Below the pieces are notes generated by a model that saw only the letters and a program-made list of their open reading frames with translations, ran no database searches and was not told the origin of the DNA. Below are positions 48,685 to 57,925 of a stretch of 64,000 nucleotides of DNA, one piece after another. Origin of the DNA: Janthinobacterium sp. LM6. GTDB taxonomy: Bacteria > Pseudomonadota > Gammaproteobacteria > Burkholderiales > Burkholderiaceae_D. The stretch spans positions 6,014,001-6,078,000 of the forward strand of contig NZ_CP019510.1 of NCBI RefSeq assembly GCF_002002885.1, read 5' to 3'. The translations under genes and the position numbers were made by a program. The number at the start of each line of letters is the position of its first letter. Within the stretch, counting starts at the first letter, position 1.

Positions 48685-49160
48685 TGTTAAGTTGCACTGA
48701 AAATTGACCCACTTCCCCAACGAATTTGCAACGGAACCTGACCCACGTTAGTAGCACAATTCCACCTGTCTTATCGGCAGGAGATCGGAGTGATCAACGT
48801 GGCTCTACTCGGTATCATTCGACGCTGGCACCTTTGTGACCGGATCCCAATACGAGAAATCGCCAGGTGACTGAATATCTCACGCAATACCGTCCGATGC
48901 TATCTGCGATCGGAAATCACTGAGCCCTCCTATGCGGAGCGGCGATCAGTTAGCGGATTAGGCAAATATTCGGTGCAGCTATCTGGGTGGCTCAAGGCCG
49001 AGACGATTAAGCCGCGTAAGCGGCGGCGCAATTTGAAGCAGATCCATGAGGACCTGAAAGAGCTGGGCTATGCAGGGTCATACAACCGCGTGGCAGCATT
49101 TGCCAGGCAGTGGAAGGCGAGGTAAACAGAGTGGGGCAATTCTGCGAGCAAACGAACACG
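48685..49160 (+). mobile_element. IS21-family insertion sequence remnant
   Basis: The left end starts near 48685 with TGTTAAGTTGCACTGAAAAT. Two copies of TGACCCAC (in CTGAAAATTGACCCACT and GGAACCTGACCCACGTT) match the repeated terminal sequences typical of IS21 ends. After the start of istA the sequence stops at about 49158 and joins a heptose-kinase gene. istB and the right end are missing. 48501-48684 shows no gene. Confidence 0.75.
48790..49160 (+). pseudogene. istA: Truncated istA transposase of an IS21-family element
   Basis: From a GTG start with GGAG just upstream, the frame encodes the IstA N-terminus: a helix-turn-helix with RIPIREIAR, then NISRNTVRCYLRSE. It is interrupted in frame by TGA at 48868 (probably a mutated CGA) and by TAA at 49123 after FARQWKAR. 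The frame then resumes as NSASKRT before the junction near 49158. The DDE catalytic domain is absent, so no active transposase is made. Confidence 0.8.
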
Positions 49161-49614
49161 TCTCTACGTCAGGAAGTACAGCACAATATCGCCTGAAAAT
49201 TTCACTTTCATCAAATGCTTGTGCGGCATAAAATGAACTTTCGAAATCAAGCCTGATGGGTTGTTGATTTCTAGAAACCACACGTAGTTTTGTAATCGTC
49301 GGATTCGAATTGGATCGGACAAAATCTATATTGACACCATGCCCGATCAACAGCTTTGGCAACAACTCAGCAGGTTCGTCATTACCGACAACGCCTAGCA
49401 AGGTCACCTGACCGCCCAAGCTCACCACATTCACTGCGACATTGGCTGCACCGCCCGGACGCAGGTCGTCCTTGGCAATATTAACCACTGGCACTGGCGC
49501 CTTTGGTGATATGCGGTCCGTACTGCCAAACCAGTAACGATCCAGTATTAAATCCCCCATTACCAGCACCCGCGCACCACTCAATTGCAAACCAGCATTC
49601 CCATCATTCGACAT
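49078..49614 (-). pseudogene. Truncated D-glycero-beta-D-manno-heptose-7-phosphate kinase (HldE/RfaE1-like)
   Basis: The frame encodes 178 residues. About the first 150 match the N-terminal half of the PfkB-type heptose kinase: VLVMGDLILDRYWFGSTDRI near residue 16, then GGAANVAVNVVSLGG near 54. From about 49160 the protein is antisense IS21 sequence (CSFARRIAPLCLP), so the ATP-binding GAGD motif and catalytic Asp are lost. It is very likely inactive. The gene follows gmhA by 14 bases, the usual heptose pairing. An intact kinase may exist elsewhere in the genome. Confidence 0.85.
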
Positions 49615-49628
49615 AGATTCCCGAACAA

Positions 49629-50210
49629 TCAGGATAAACCCAGCTTTTCCTCAATAAGTTCAATAATGATATGTAACATTTTAATATGCAGTTCTTGAAC
49701 ACGATCTGCAAACTGGCCAGCCTTTGTGCAAATACTGACGTCTGCCATGACGTCAAGAGCGCTACCAGCACGTCCTGTCAGGCCAACCACGATCATGCCC
49801 TTGTCCTGGGCGGCTTTGACTGCGTTCAAAATGCTCGGGCTGGTACCGCTGGTACTGATTGCCAACACGACGTCTCCTTTACGACCATGGCCTTCGATAA
49901 AACGCGAGAACACGTAGTCATAGCCATAATCATTCGCCACGCAAGTAATGTGGGCTGGATCACTGATGGACATGGCCGCCAGCGCCTTGCGGTTTTTCCT
50001 GTAGCGGCCGGATAGTTCTTCAGCAAAGTGAATTGCATCGCACATCGATCCACCGTTACCGCAGGAAAGCACCTTACCGTCATTACGCAACGATTCAACG
50101 ATCAGATTCGCCGCCCGGTCTACATTTGCAAGCACCACTTCATTGTTGAGCAAGTCACTGAGAGCTGACTGTGCTTCCAGCAAGGAATTTCTGATCAGGG
50201 CAATACTCAT
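49629..50210 (-). CDS. gmhA: Phosphoheptose isomerase (SIS family)
   Basis: A 193-residue SIS-domain enzyme converting sedoheptulose 7-phosphate to D-glycero-D-manno-heptose 7-phosphate. LSCGNGGSMCDAIHFAEEL near residue 48 includes the zinc His and Glu positions, ISTSGTSPSI lies near 118, and QELHIKMLHIIIELIEE near the C-terminus has the second zinc His. Length equals E. coli GmhA. It stands directly upstream of the broken kinase, so its pathway cannot continue here unless another kinase supplies the step. Confidence 0.92.
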   Translation of the reverse strand: MSIALIRNSLLEAQSALSDLLNNEVVLANVDRAANLIVESLRNDGKVLSCGNGGSMCDAIHFAEELSGRYRKNRKALAAMSISDPAHITCVANDYGYDYVFSRFIEGHGRKGDVVLAISTSGTSPSILNAVKAAQDKGMIVVGLTGRAGSALDVMADVSICTKAGQFADRVQELHIKMLHIIIELIEEKLGLS

Positions 50211-50294
50211 TAAACACCTTCAAATAAAGAAATTTCAAATAAGCCATTAACTTGCTCTAATTATTGACATGCAATCATTAACAGCCAAAGTTTT

Positions 50295-51281
50295 TCATAC
50301 GCTAGCCAAGGCTGCCTGTACCTTGCGGATTGTTTCGTCCCAAGAAAATTTTCTAGCTTGGAGCAAGCCCTTGGTGCACAGGGATTCACGCATGTCGGTA
50401 TCATTACACAAGGTATAAATACCTTTGGCGATAGACTCGACCGAATCCGGATCTACCAGCAATGCGGCCTCGCCCGCTACCTCCGGCAATGAAGTGGTAT
50501 TCGACGTCAATACCGGAATACCGCATGACATGGCCTCAATCACGGGTAAACCAAATCCTTCATAGAGAGACGGGAAAACAAGTCCTAACGCTCCGCGATA
50601 AAGTGCAGGCAATTCGCTTTCCTCAACTCGCCCGGCAAATACCAGTCGTTCAGAAATTCCCAGCGTCTTCGCCTGAAGCAGTAACTCCTCAGTCGGCTTC
50701 CCCGTAAATACCAGACGAATTGCTGGATCAATATTGGACAATGCAAATGCCTGTAATATGCGTGGCTCATTCTTATGCGGTTTTCGATTACTTACACTCA
50801 ACATATAAGAAAAACCAGGACTATACGGTGCAACATTAACGTTGTATGATGGATCGACTCCATTGCCGACATTAATTACCCGGGAAGGGTTAATACCTGA
50901 CCAATCGATAATTCGCTGCCGGGAAAAATCAGAAACGGTTAATACTGCCGAAGCATTATGGCAAGCGCGACGCATAACTACAGTGTAATACAATGTCTTC
51001 AGCCAACTGCTATTTTCTGTGCGATCAATATGATTTAGGTCATGAATCGTGAACACAAAGCGGCGCGAAAAAAACAACGGTGCGTTATAACCTGGACTGA
51101 ATAAACCGCTCCCTTTTGGAATACGCTTCAATGTTGCCAACCACAAATGCAACGCGTCAAACGGTGCTGAGGGCGCACCCTCCACATCCAGATGGGGAAA
51201 TTTCAGCGCATTGTCCAATACGCGAGCAACCCGGCCAATGCCATGATCCCCAATCCAGCGGGCGTCATAGAAAAATTTCAA
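50295..51281 (-). CDS. Glycosyltransferase family 4
   Basis: A 328-residue GT-B transferase of the Glycos_transf_1 family. The donor-site motif SLYEGFGLPVIEAMSCG lies near residue 240 and shows the E-x7-E pair. An N-terminal GHGIGRVAR segment near 13 resembles rhamnosyl/mannosyl transferases of O-antigen clusters. It is 4 bases from the stop of the upstream polymerase gene, so the genes are in one operon. The donor sugar cannot be assigned. Confidence 0.87.
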   Translation of the reverse strand: MKFFYDARWIGDHGIGRVARVLDNALKFPHLDVEGAPSAPFDALHLWLATLKRIPKGSGLFSPGYNAPLFFSRRFVFTIHDLNHIDRTENSSWLKTLYYTVVMRRACHNASAVLTVSDFSRQRIIDWSGINPSRVINVGNGVDPSYNVNVAPYSPGFSYMLSVSNRKPHKNEPRILQAFALSNIDPAIRLVFTGKPTEELLLQAKTLGISERLVFAGRVEESELPALYRGALGLVFPSLYEGFGLPVIEAMSCGIPVLTSNTTSLPEVAGEAALLVDPDSVESIAKGIYTLCNDTDMRESLCTKGLLQARKFSWDETIRKVQAALASV

Positions 51282-51285
51282 AATA

Positions 51286-52629
51286 CTATACCTTCAAAGA
51301 ATTTTGGTTATCAGGAATTATTACAGATAAGTTTTGGCGTTTGAATACTGCATAAACGGCTGCCATTACTGAGATATGTATCCATAAATATTGACGTAAA
51401 ATGTTTTGATTAAATTGCAATATCAAAAACTCAAACAGCAGTGCCAGACCCAGACCTGTCAAAATCTGTGCCTGCTCAGGCGGCAATTTTTTGGCTAGGC
51501 GCAGGGGTTCGACAACGATCATAAAGATATAAATCATGAAGGGAATGAATCCAAAAAATCCGCTGGCAGCTAAAACTTCTGCAAATACTGCATTACCCTC
51601 GTATAACTTGACAGTTTCAAAATCGAGACTGGTCACTCCGTGTAACTTGGCAATTCCAGGAGCAATCCCTCCCAAACTTGTACCAATAATCGGATTATTA
51701 AAAAACAGCGTTAAAGTATCACGCAATCCATTCTCACGATCATTGACCGAGTGAGAAGATCCGCCAAATAACCCAACACCTTGAAACAAAAAAGCAATAT
51801 TATCGATGCCAATCACATATACGATAGCTGATACCAGGAGAATCAATAGGGCGCTCATAAATAATACGATTTTCGCCAGTTTTCGATCCACTTTTCCGCA
51901 TGCGAGTTTCACGAAGAAACGTACAGGGTGCTGTAAATACCAAAGAATTATCATCAATAGTCCCATTCGCGAAGAACTTAGAACTATTGAAAGGGTGATT
52001 ATTAAGAAGCAAAATTTCAAAACTTTTCTGGAAAATAGTGTGTTCTTAACTTCCATAAAATACGCGCAAACAACCCAGCCCATTAACAAATAAGTGGCAT
52101 AGAAAGATGGTTCATATGAAAATCCATTGATCCTGGCCAAAACACCAGGAATCCACCATTGTTGAACCAGTAAAAAACTACCAAGGCCAATCAATGGAGA
52201 AATAAACTGCAGCACTCCATATAATGCAATGGCAACAAAAGAATAAATATACCATCTCATCAGCAGCCTCACCTTTTCCTTACTGGAAAAAATCTGAACG
52301 CATACAAAAATTGTGGCAATATTAATAATTAGCCAGGCAAAATATCCAATACTCCGCTCAGGGAAACTGCCATTGGGAATAAACAATAAAATAAATACCG
52401 CCCATAAGCACAGCCACTTCAGCCCCAATGGCACAGTAAATTTCTTCTCAAGCATACTCGCCATCACTACAAAAATAGGAAACAGCAAAAATATTTGTGA
52501 AATTCTGAAATTTAGACCAAGATTTATAATTAAAAAAATATCGAATGAGGATGTAAAAGCGGCTGCAATAAACAGCCCCTGCATCAACCCCAGTTGATTA
52601 TTTTTCTCAAGCAAAAAATAATTTTTCAT
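51286..52629 (-). CDS. O-antigen polymerase/ligase-like membrane protein (Wzy candidate)
   Basis: A 447-residue protein with about ten to eleven hydrophobic helices and one large periplasmic loop (about residues 280-350, containing SSHSVNDRENGLRDTLTLFF and GTSLGGIAPG). This is the layout of the Wzy_C/WaaL superfamily. Because the locus also has a Wzx-type flippase and Wzz, the role of repeat-unit polymerase is the best guess; a ligase is the alternative. Strongly AT-rich. The next upstream gene, a GT2, is 190 bases away. Confidence 0.75.
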   Translation of the reverse strand: MKNYFLLEKNNQLGLMQGLFIAAAFTSSFDIFLIINLGLNFRISQIFLLFPIFVVMASMLEKKFTVPLGLKWLCLWAVFILLFIPNGSFPERSIGYFAWLIINIATIFVCVQIFSSKEKVRLLMRWYIYSFVAIALYGVLQFISPLIGLGSFLLVQQWWIPGVLARINGFSYEPSFYATYLLMGWVVCAYFMEVKNTLFSRKVLKFCFLIITLSIVLSSSRMGLLMIILWYLQHPVRFFVKLACGKVDRKLAKIVLFMSALLILLVSAIVYVIGIDNIAFLFQGVGLFGGSSHSVNDRENGLRDTLTLFFNNPIIGTSLGGIAPGIAKLHGVTSLDFETVKLYEGNAVFAEVLAASGFFGFIPFMIYIFMIVVEPLRLAKKLPPEQAQILTGLGLALLFEFLILQFNQNILRQYLWIHISVMAAVYAVFKRQNLSVIIPDNQNSLKV

Positions 52630-52819
52630 CTATTTTGCCAAATGCTAATACAACTAAAAATAAATCTGAAAGAAATGCTGTTGACAACGTCGCCGACCAT
52701 CATGAGATACATCACAGTCATTTTTGCATGACAATGCCCCCAGTAAACTCTTCAGTAATGGCATATTGCAATACAGCATATCTTTAAATGGCACTGCTTC
52801 TACCACGCAGTGGAACATA

Positions 52820-53701
52820 TTACATCTTGAAGCCATCAATAATACCCGAGATTAACTTCTTACGTAAATCCAACCTGTATAGTTTAAATTTCAAAAATCT
52901 TGTCAAAATAAAAAATGTCAAAGCAACTAACGCTACGAATGCAGGGTAATTTTTCTTTATAAAATATATACGATTTCTCGATCCGAAATAAATCGAAAAA
53001 GGTGTCATATCCCCTCCGGTACTGCTACTTACTTTGTGCCATACCTGGCCTTCGGGCCAATAATAAACATGAATATTATTCTGGTTGCAACGCAGTACAA
53101 AATCGGTATCATCGTAGTATACGAAATACCGCTCATCCATGATTCCTACCTTTTCAAATACCGATGCGTGGATCAACATGAAACATGTTGGAGCATAAGC
53201 TGTATATTCGGCCATATCATATTGCCCAATATCAGCATCACCTTCGCCTCGATGAATCGTGCTGCCGCGCCACTTCTTAATCTCTCCACCCGCACACCAG
53301 ATCAATCCAGAGTCGTGAAAGTAGATTTTGGGAACAACTATTTTCTCATCACGTTTTTTCGCCAATGCAAGCATGCGACTCAATAAATCGGCATCTTTGA
53401 ACTCAATATCGTTGTTAAGAAGCAAGACATATTCACACTGCATTTTCAGCGAAAGTTCGATACCTTGATTATTCGCTTTTGCTACACCAACATTCCGATC
53501 ATTTTTTATCAATGTAACATTCTGCATACCAGTCTTTTTTATCAACTCTTGCGACTTTAAAAAAGATAGATCATCTAAACTATTATCAATGATGAATAGC
53601 CAATAATCCAAGAATTTTTGACGTGTTAAACTTTCAAAAAAACCAGGCAAGACATCAGCACTGTTGAATAAAACAGTTACCAAACCAACTTGAGGGGTCA
53701 T
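52820..53701 (-). CDS. Glycosyltransferase family 2 (rhamnosyltransferase-like)
   Basis: A 293-residue GT-A transferase. LVTVLFNSADVLPGFFESL is the family N-terminus, NDRNVGVAKANNQGI near 68 and YVLLLNNDIEF near 91 carry the donor Asp positions, and MDERYFVYYDDTDFVLR near 195 the acceptor-side acidic residues. The C-terminus has a hydrophobic stretch (VALVALTFFILTRFL). It resembles WbbL-type rhamnosyltransferases, which fits the rfbBACD genes. Its start overlaps the stop of the epimerase gene upstream (4 bases). Confidence 0.85.
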   Translation of the reverse strand: MTPQVGLVTVLFNSADVLPGFFESLTRQKFLDYWLFIIDNSLDDLSFLKSQELIKKTGMQNVTLIKNDRNVGVAKANNQGIELSLKMQCEYVLLLNNDIEFKDADLLSRMLALAKKRDEKIVVPKIYFHDSGLIWCAGGEIKKWRGSTIHRGEGDADIGQYDMAEYTAYAPTCFMLIHASVFEKVGIMDERYFVYYDDTDFVLRCNQNNIHVYYWPEGQVWHKVSSSTGGDMTPFSIYFGSRNRIYFIKKNYPAFVALVALTFFILTRFLKFKLYRLDLRKKLISGIIDGFKM

Positions 53702-54831
53702 TTATACAATCCCCGTTTTTTCATCTCTTCGATGCTTGACTCGTAGTTATCCGTCTGTACTTCCTGTTCGTTTACCCAAGCTGTGAAACAAGCAATGCCT
53801 TCGCTAAATGGAACTTTAGGTTGAAATCCAAGTAAACGTTTCGCTTTAGCTATATCAGCATAATTGTGACGAATATCACCGAGACGATATGCACCGGTCA
53901 CCTCAATGGGTACTTCCTTGCCAAACAGACCAACCAATGTATTGGCAACAGTGAGCACATCCGTCGCAACGCCAGCTCCGATACCAAATACTTCACCATT
54001 CGCCGCGTCATTCGTCAATGCGAGGGTCGTTGCAGCAACGACATCGTCAATGAATACAAAATCACGGCTCTCCTTGCCATCTTCAAAAATACTCAGGCCA
54101 TTTCCATTTTTAATCCGGGTTGAAAAAATCGACAAAATACCGGTATAAGGATTACTCAGGGACTGGCCAGGGCCATAGACATTCTGATAGCGCAAAGCTG
54201 TGGCGCCAATTCCGATTGAAGCGCAGACCGTCATTACCATCTGTTCCTGATTTTGTTTGGTAATACCATAAACTGACGATGGATGAATTTTTGAGTCTTC
54301 ATCGGTAGCAAGCAGCATCAACGGTTCTCCCGTCTTTGGACATAAAGGTTCGAATCGACCTGCTTGCATATCTTCATCCTTGCGTGCACCGGGATAGATA
54401 ATGCCCAATGCTGAAGAATGATACTTCCCTTCGCCATAAATCGAGCGCGACGACGCTATCACAATCTTTTTGATTTGATATGAACCATTTGCCAATAAAT
54501 CAAGCATCAAACCCGTACCACCAATATTAACGTCTACATAACGGTGTATTTCATACATGGATTGCCCAGTACCAGTTTCCGCAGCAAGATGCACAATCGC
54601 ATCTTGACCAGGTAAAACAGATTCCCAAGCGGCGCGGTCTGTAACAGACCCAAGTACAAAATTTGTTTTGTCTTTGATACTGCAGTACAGCATTGATGTT
54701 ACGGCTGGATTCGGGCCATGAATTTGTGGGGATAAATTATCCAGAATCGTAACTACATGTCCTGCTTTTATTAATTTCAAAGCAAGATTTGATCCGATAA
54801 AACCTGCACCACCTGTTATCAATATATTCAT
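53698..54831 (-). CDS. NAD-dependent epimerase, dTDP-L-rhamnose 4-epimerase-like
   Basis: A 377-residue extended short-chain dehydrogenase. The NAD motif GGAGFIG lies at 7-13 and the catalytic Tyr/Lys in SSVYGITKQNQEQ near 193. An extended middle insertion (IYPGARKDEDMQAGRFEPLCP, then TDEDSKIHPSS) and LRYQNVYGPGQSLSNPYTG near 219 match the WbiB/Tll type, which makes dTDP-6-deoxy-L-talose from dTDP-L-rhamnose. Start 54831 overlaps the stop of the acyltransferase gene as ATGA; an alternative GTG start lies 5 codons upstream. Confidence 0.78.
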   Translation of the reverse strand: MNILITGGAGFIGSNLALKLIKAGHVVTILDNLSPQIHGPNPAVTSMLYCSIKDKTNFVLGSVTDRAAWESVLPGQDAIVHLAAETGTGQSMYEIHRYVDVNIGGTGLMLDLLANGSYQIKKIVIASSRSIYGEGKYHSSALGIIYPGARKDEDMQAGRFEPLCPKTGEPLMLLATDEDSKIHPSSVYGITKQNQEQMVMTVCASIGIGATALRYQNVYGPGQSLSNPYTGILSIFSTRIKNGNGLSIFEDGKESRDFVFIDDVVAATTLALTNDAANGEVFGIGAGVATDVLTVANTLVGLFGKEVPIEVTGAYRLGDIRHNYADIAKAKRLLGFQPKVPFSEGIACFTAWVNEQEVQTDNYESSIEEMKKRGLYK

Positions 54832-55463
54832 TGCATCTTTACCCACTCGTTTAACTCAAAATTATATTTTTTTATAATCCGCATCGGATTCCCACCAGCT
54901 ATGCAGTAACTTGGTACGTCAGAATTAACTACCGTATGAGCACCAATGATAGAATTTTTTCCGATCCTGGTATTTGGTAAAATTATCGAACCATACCCAA
55001 TAAAGACACCATCGCCGATTTCAACATAATTACCTTCACATTGAACTCTGTCTCCAACCTTTATTGGATTATAAATATCATTATAAGGATGAATTACATC
55101 AACAATAGCAACATGCCCCGTTATCGAAACATTATTCCCTATCGATATTCTCGAACCGCAAACAATGTGTACATTTTGCTCTATATTTACATTATCGCCA
55201 ATTAACAATTCTGGTTCCCATGCATTACTCTCTCCAATAACTTCAAGTCGAGCCCCCGAACGTATCATCGTATTATTCCCGATTTCTATACATTGAGGAT
55301 TCCCGATGTAAAGTGGCTTAAATAATAAAGATCGTTTGCCAATTTTCTTAAAAACAAAATTATAATAAATTTTTGTTTTTAAAATAGCCAACATCAGAAA
55401 GCATCTATTAATTTTTTCATGGAATGGCAAATTAAGAAATTTAACAATTTTCAAAATCATCAT
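54828..55463 (-). CDS. Hexapeptide-repeat acyltransferase
   Basis: A 211-residue left-handed beta-helix transferase of the LacA/WcaF type, probably O-acetylating a sugar. Hexapeptide repeats run from about residue 55 to 180 (IGNNTMIRSGARLEV, IGDNVNIEQNVHIV, IGNNVSITGHVAIV, IGDGVFIGYGSIIL, IGKNSIIGAHTVV). An active-site-like His lies in DVIHPYND. The N-terminal 50 residues are Lys-rich and weakly hydrophobic. It is coupled by ATGA to the epimerase gene, and an 17-base gap separates it from the GT2 upstream. Confidence 0.85.
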   Translation of the reverse strand: MMILKIVKFLNLPFHEKINRCFLMLAILKTKIYYNFVFKKIGKRSLLFKPLYIGNPQCIEIGNNTMIRSGARLEVIGESNAWEPELLIGDNVNIEQNVHIVCGSRISIGNNVSITGHVAIVDVIHPYNDIYNPIKVGDRVQCEGNYVEIGDGVFIGYGSIILPNTRIGKNSIIGAHTVVNSDVPSYCIAGGNPMRIIKKYNFELNEWVKMQ

Positions 55464-55480
55464 TTATCATCCAATAGAAT

Positions 55481-56482
55481 TTAATAATTTATCCGTAAAA
55501 ATTTCATTTTTAAACTAAGATAAAAAGGTAATGCCCTTCCGAAATAGCGACATAAAAATAATTTTATTTTGAAAGCCGGCTCTTCAATAAATAATTTTGT
55601 CAAGCCATGATTCTTTTTAAGCAAATATTTTTTGCACAGGATGTATTGATCCAAACCAATAGCTGCAGATTTCAACAAGCATGATTGGACTCCATTTTTT
55701 GCATTCACATTCTCAAGAAATTTACTAATCTGACTTGCATTTAATTTATCTTTTGCAAAATCATGCACATTAAAAATAAAATCAAGATTTCCCAATCTTA
55801 ACGATGGCGAAGATGAAATTGTATTAACTAAATTACTTGAATGAAACCGATAGACAGAATTGTTTCCCTTGATAATACCAACATTTCCAAGCAATGCACA
55901 TTTTAGGTACAATTCAGAGTCGCAGGATAAATTATCCGGATTGGAGAATGCATTCAACTCCATCGCTAATCTTCGGTTGAATGCCATATTGCATAAAGTT
56001 GCATCTTGGGGTTTCACTGTACCACGCGACATAAAAATATCTATACCTGAAACAACATCGGGAAATGGCAAGGAAAGAAATGTACTTTCTTTCTTTGTTT
56101 CATCAAAAATAGTACCTTCACCGTACACAAGTACAATGTTTTCATTTTTCTCTATGCAGCTTAATACACTTCTCAAGTAATCATCATTAACAAAATAATC
56201 ATCATCCGATAAAATAATAAACCACTCCGCGCTAGAGCGATTAAACACTGCCTCTTTCCAATTGTTTACCATCCCAATATTTGTTGTATTTTTAAAATAT
56301 TTAACACGTGGATTCACTAAATACTTTTCGACCACCTCAAATGTATTATCTATTGAGCAATTATCAGAAATTATTATTTCGAAATCGGCATTCTTTTGGG
56401 AGATTACACTGCCTATTGTTTGATCAAGATATTTAGCACGATTATAAGTAGGGATAACCACACTAATTTTTGGCAAATGCAT
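55481..56482 (-). CDS. Glycosyltransferase family 2
   Basis: A 333-residue GT-A transferase with the N-terminal SVVIPTYNRAKYLDQTIGSV and IIISDNCSIDNT near residue 35, followed by WFIILSDDDYFVNDDYL near 91, where the D-x-D donor/metal site is visible. The C-terminal 100 residues carry no recognised domain. Very AT-rich. It begins 3 bases after the stop of the Wzx-type flippase gene, in the same operon. Confidence 0.86.
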   Translation of the reverse strand: MHLPKISVVIPTYNRAKYLDQTIGSVISQKNADFEIIISDNCSIDNTFEVVEKYLVNPRVKYFKNTTNIGMVNNWKEAVFNRSSAEWFIILSDDDYFVNDDYLRSVLSCIEKNENIVLVYGEGTIFDETKKESTFLSLPFPDVVSGIDIFMSRGTVKPQDATLCNMAFNRRLAMELNAFSNPDNLSCDSELYLKCALLGNVGIIKGNNSVYRFHSSNLVNTISSSPSLRLGNLDFIFNVHDFAKDKLNASQISKFLENVNAKNGVQSCLLKSAAIGLDQYILCKKYLLKKNHGLTKLFIEEPAFKIKLFLCRYFGRALPFYLSLKMKFLRINY

Positions 56483-56485
56483 AAT

Positions 56486-57766
56486 TTATCTTTGTGAAAA
56501 ATGTTTATTGGTTAATCGCCATGCAAAGGCAGCGTAAAAAATAAAGTTCAGGCACTGGGTTAACAGTCCGGCAATGGCAAGCCACCATACAGAAGAATCA
56601 TTTGGAATAAACTTTACCGCAATAAAAAAGCTGATAATAAATAATCCATTGACCATCCATAGAATCATACTGCGCTTTGCGATAACGACTACTCCCGCGA
56701 ATATTGTTTCTATCGAAATAATTCCTTGCCAGGCAGCCAAAGCAAGAAATACGAATTTAATCCCGATAACGCTGCCGGCATCACGTCCTTCGGATAGAAT
56801 CTCCAGAAACCATGGCATAATAAAGTAAACTAAAAATACTCCCACGATATAAATCGGGAGGGTATTTTTCAAATAAACTTTTACATTGACATAAAATAGT
56901 TTTTTATCACGCTCAACCCATGCTTTGGCCTGCCTGGCATGATATATATTGGCTTGCGGGCCTATTGCAACGCCCGCCAAACCGTCCGAAAACTTCTTGG
57001 CATATTGGAAAACGGATATCATTCCTGGCGCCAGATATGAAAGCGCATTGTTTAATATCATTCCGACAAAGAAATTATGAAAGGAATGTCCAATACGCAT
57101 CGTAAAACTATTTTTTATGAACGAAATGAAAAATTTTGTATCTATATTTTTGGGGAAGCTTGCCCACTTGATCAAAATTAATGGATACAACACCAACTGT
57201 ACCAATATCGAAAAACTGCTCCATTTAGCAAGTTCAATAACATCATGTTCATCAAGCAAAATAAAAACAAGTAAACTTAATAATTGACCCAAAGGCAATA
57301 TCAAGGATAGGCAATAAGATGCACCGTAATAATGATGCACATTCAAGGTGCAACGCACTACATGAAGCAGCGGCGAAAAAGCTACCTGGATTAGTAATAT
57401 TAAAAATACGGGGATGGCAAGTTCCTTGGCTTGCCTTCCAAATCCTCCGGCAAATCCATCCATTATTGCATTAACAATTACAAAGCAAACTGCGCTAAAT
57501 ACTAAGCCACTGACTATTGCCCATACAAATGCACCTCCCAAGAAATCAGCAGCATCCTCTTTATTTCTTAGGTATATCTCGGTATAAAATACCTGGAACT
57601 GCTCTACTCCAATCAGTACCAACAAGCTTAGTATCGCTATAATTCCAACATTCAATAACCAGATATCAGAGTTAATATCCGTACCAAACAGTTTCCATAC
57701 CAGCACCGAGTTCATCAAGCCAATTCCGGCGCCGAGAACCGCGAGCATGTTGTACTTGAGGAGCAT
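56486..57766 (-). CDS. Oligosaccharide flippase (Wzx-type)
   Basis: A 426-residue protein with about twelve hydrophobic helices and no other domain. It has the layout of the MOP/PST superfamily, which flips undecaprenyl-linked repeat units. Sequence conservation in this family is weak, so the call rests on the topology, position and length. No Shine-Dalgarno sequence lies before its ATG, which is 1 base after the stop of a 48-codon epimerase remnant. It probably depends on read-through or coupling from rfbH. Confidence 0.78.
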   Translation of the reverse strand: MLLKYNMLAVLGAGIGLMNSVLVWKLFGTDINSDIWLLNVGIIAILSLLVLIGVEQFQVFYTEIYLRNKEDAADFLGGAFVWAIVSGLVFSAVCFVIVNAIMDGFAGGFGRQAKELAIPVFLILLIQVAFSPLLHVVRCTLNVHHYYGASYCLSLILPLGQLLSLLVFILLDEHDVIELAKWSSFSILVQLVLYPLILIKWASFPKNIDTKFFISFIKNSFTMRIGHSFHNFFVGMILNNALSYLAPGMISVFQYAKKFSDGLAGVAIGPQANIYHARQAKAWVERDKKLFYVNVKVYLKNTLPIYIVGVFLVYFIMPWFLEILSEGRDAGSVIGIKFVFLALAAWQGIISIETIFAGVVVIAKRSMILWMVNGLFIISFFIAVKFIPNDSSVWWLAIAGLLTQCLNFIFYAAFAWRLTNKHFSQR

Positions 57767-57767
57767 A

Positions 57768-57914
57768 CTAAACGTCGTCTTTCAACTCAAAATCGATATC
57801 GAGTGCGGGCAATAATTTTTCATTACAGGTTTTTACAAAAAAGCTCCGCATCTCATCGAAGCGATCTGGTTGCAACAAAAAAGTGCCCTGCAAAAGTTCA
57901 GCGACGATATGCAT
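57768..57914 (-). pseudogene. 48-codon remnant of a dTDP/CDP-sugar 3,5-epimerase-like gene
   Basis: A short frame between rfbH and wzx encodes an RfbC-type N-terminus: LLQGTFLLQPDRFDEMRSFF, then VKTCNEKLLPALDIDFELKD, ending in TAG at 57768. This resembles the beginning of epimerases that lie next to rfbH in other O-antigen clusters. The catalytic His region (RGMHFQ-type) is missing. The break falls where wzx begins, which suggests loss by recombination. It starts 11 bases after the rfbH stop. Confidence 0.6.
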
Positions 57915-57925
57915 ACTCAGATGTA

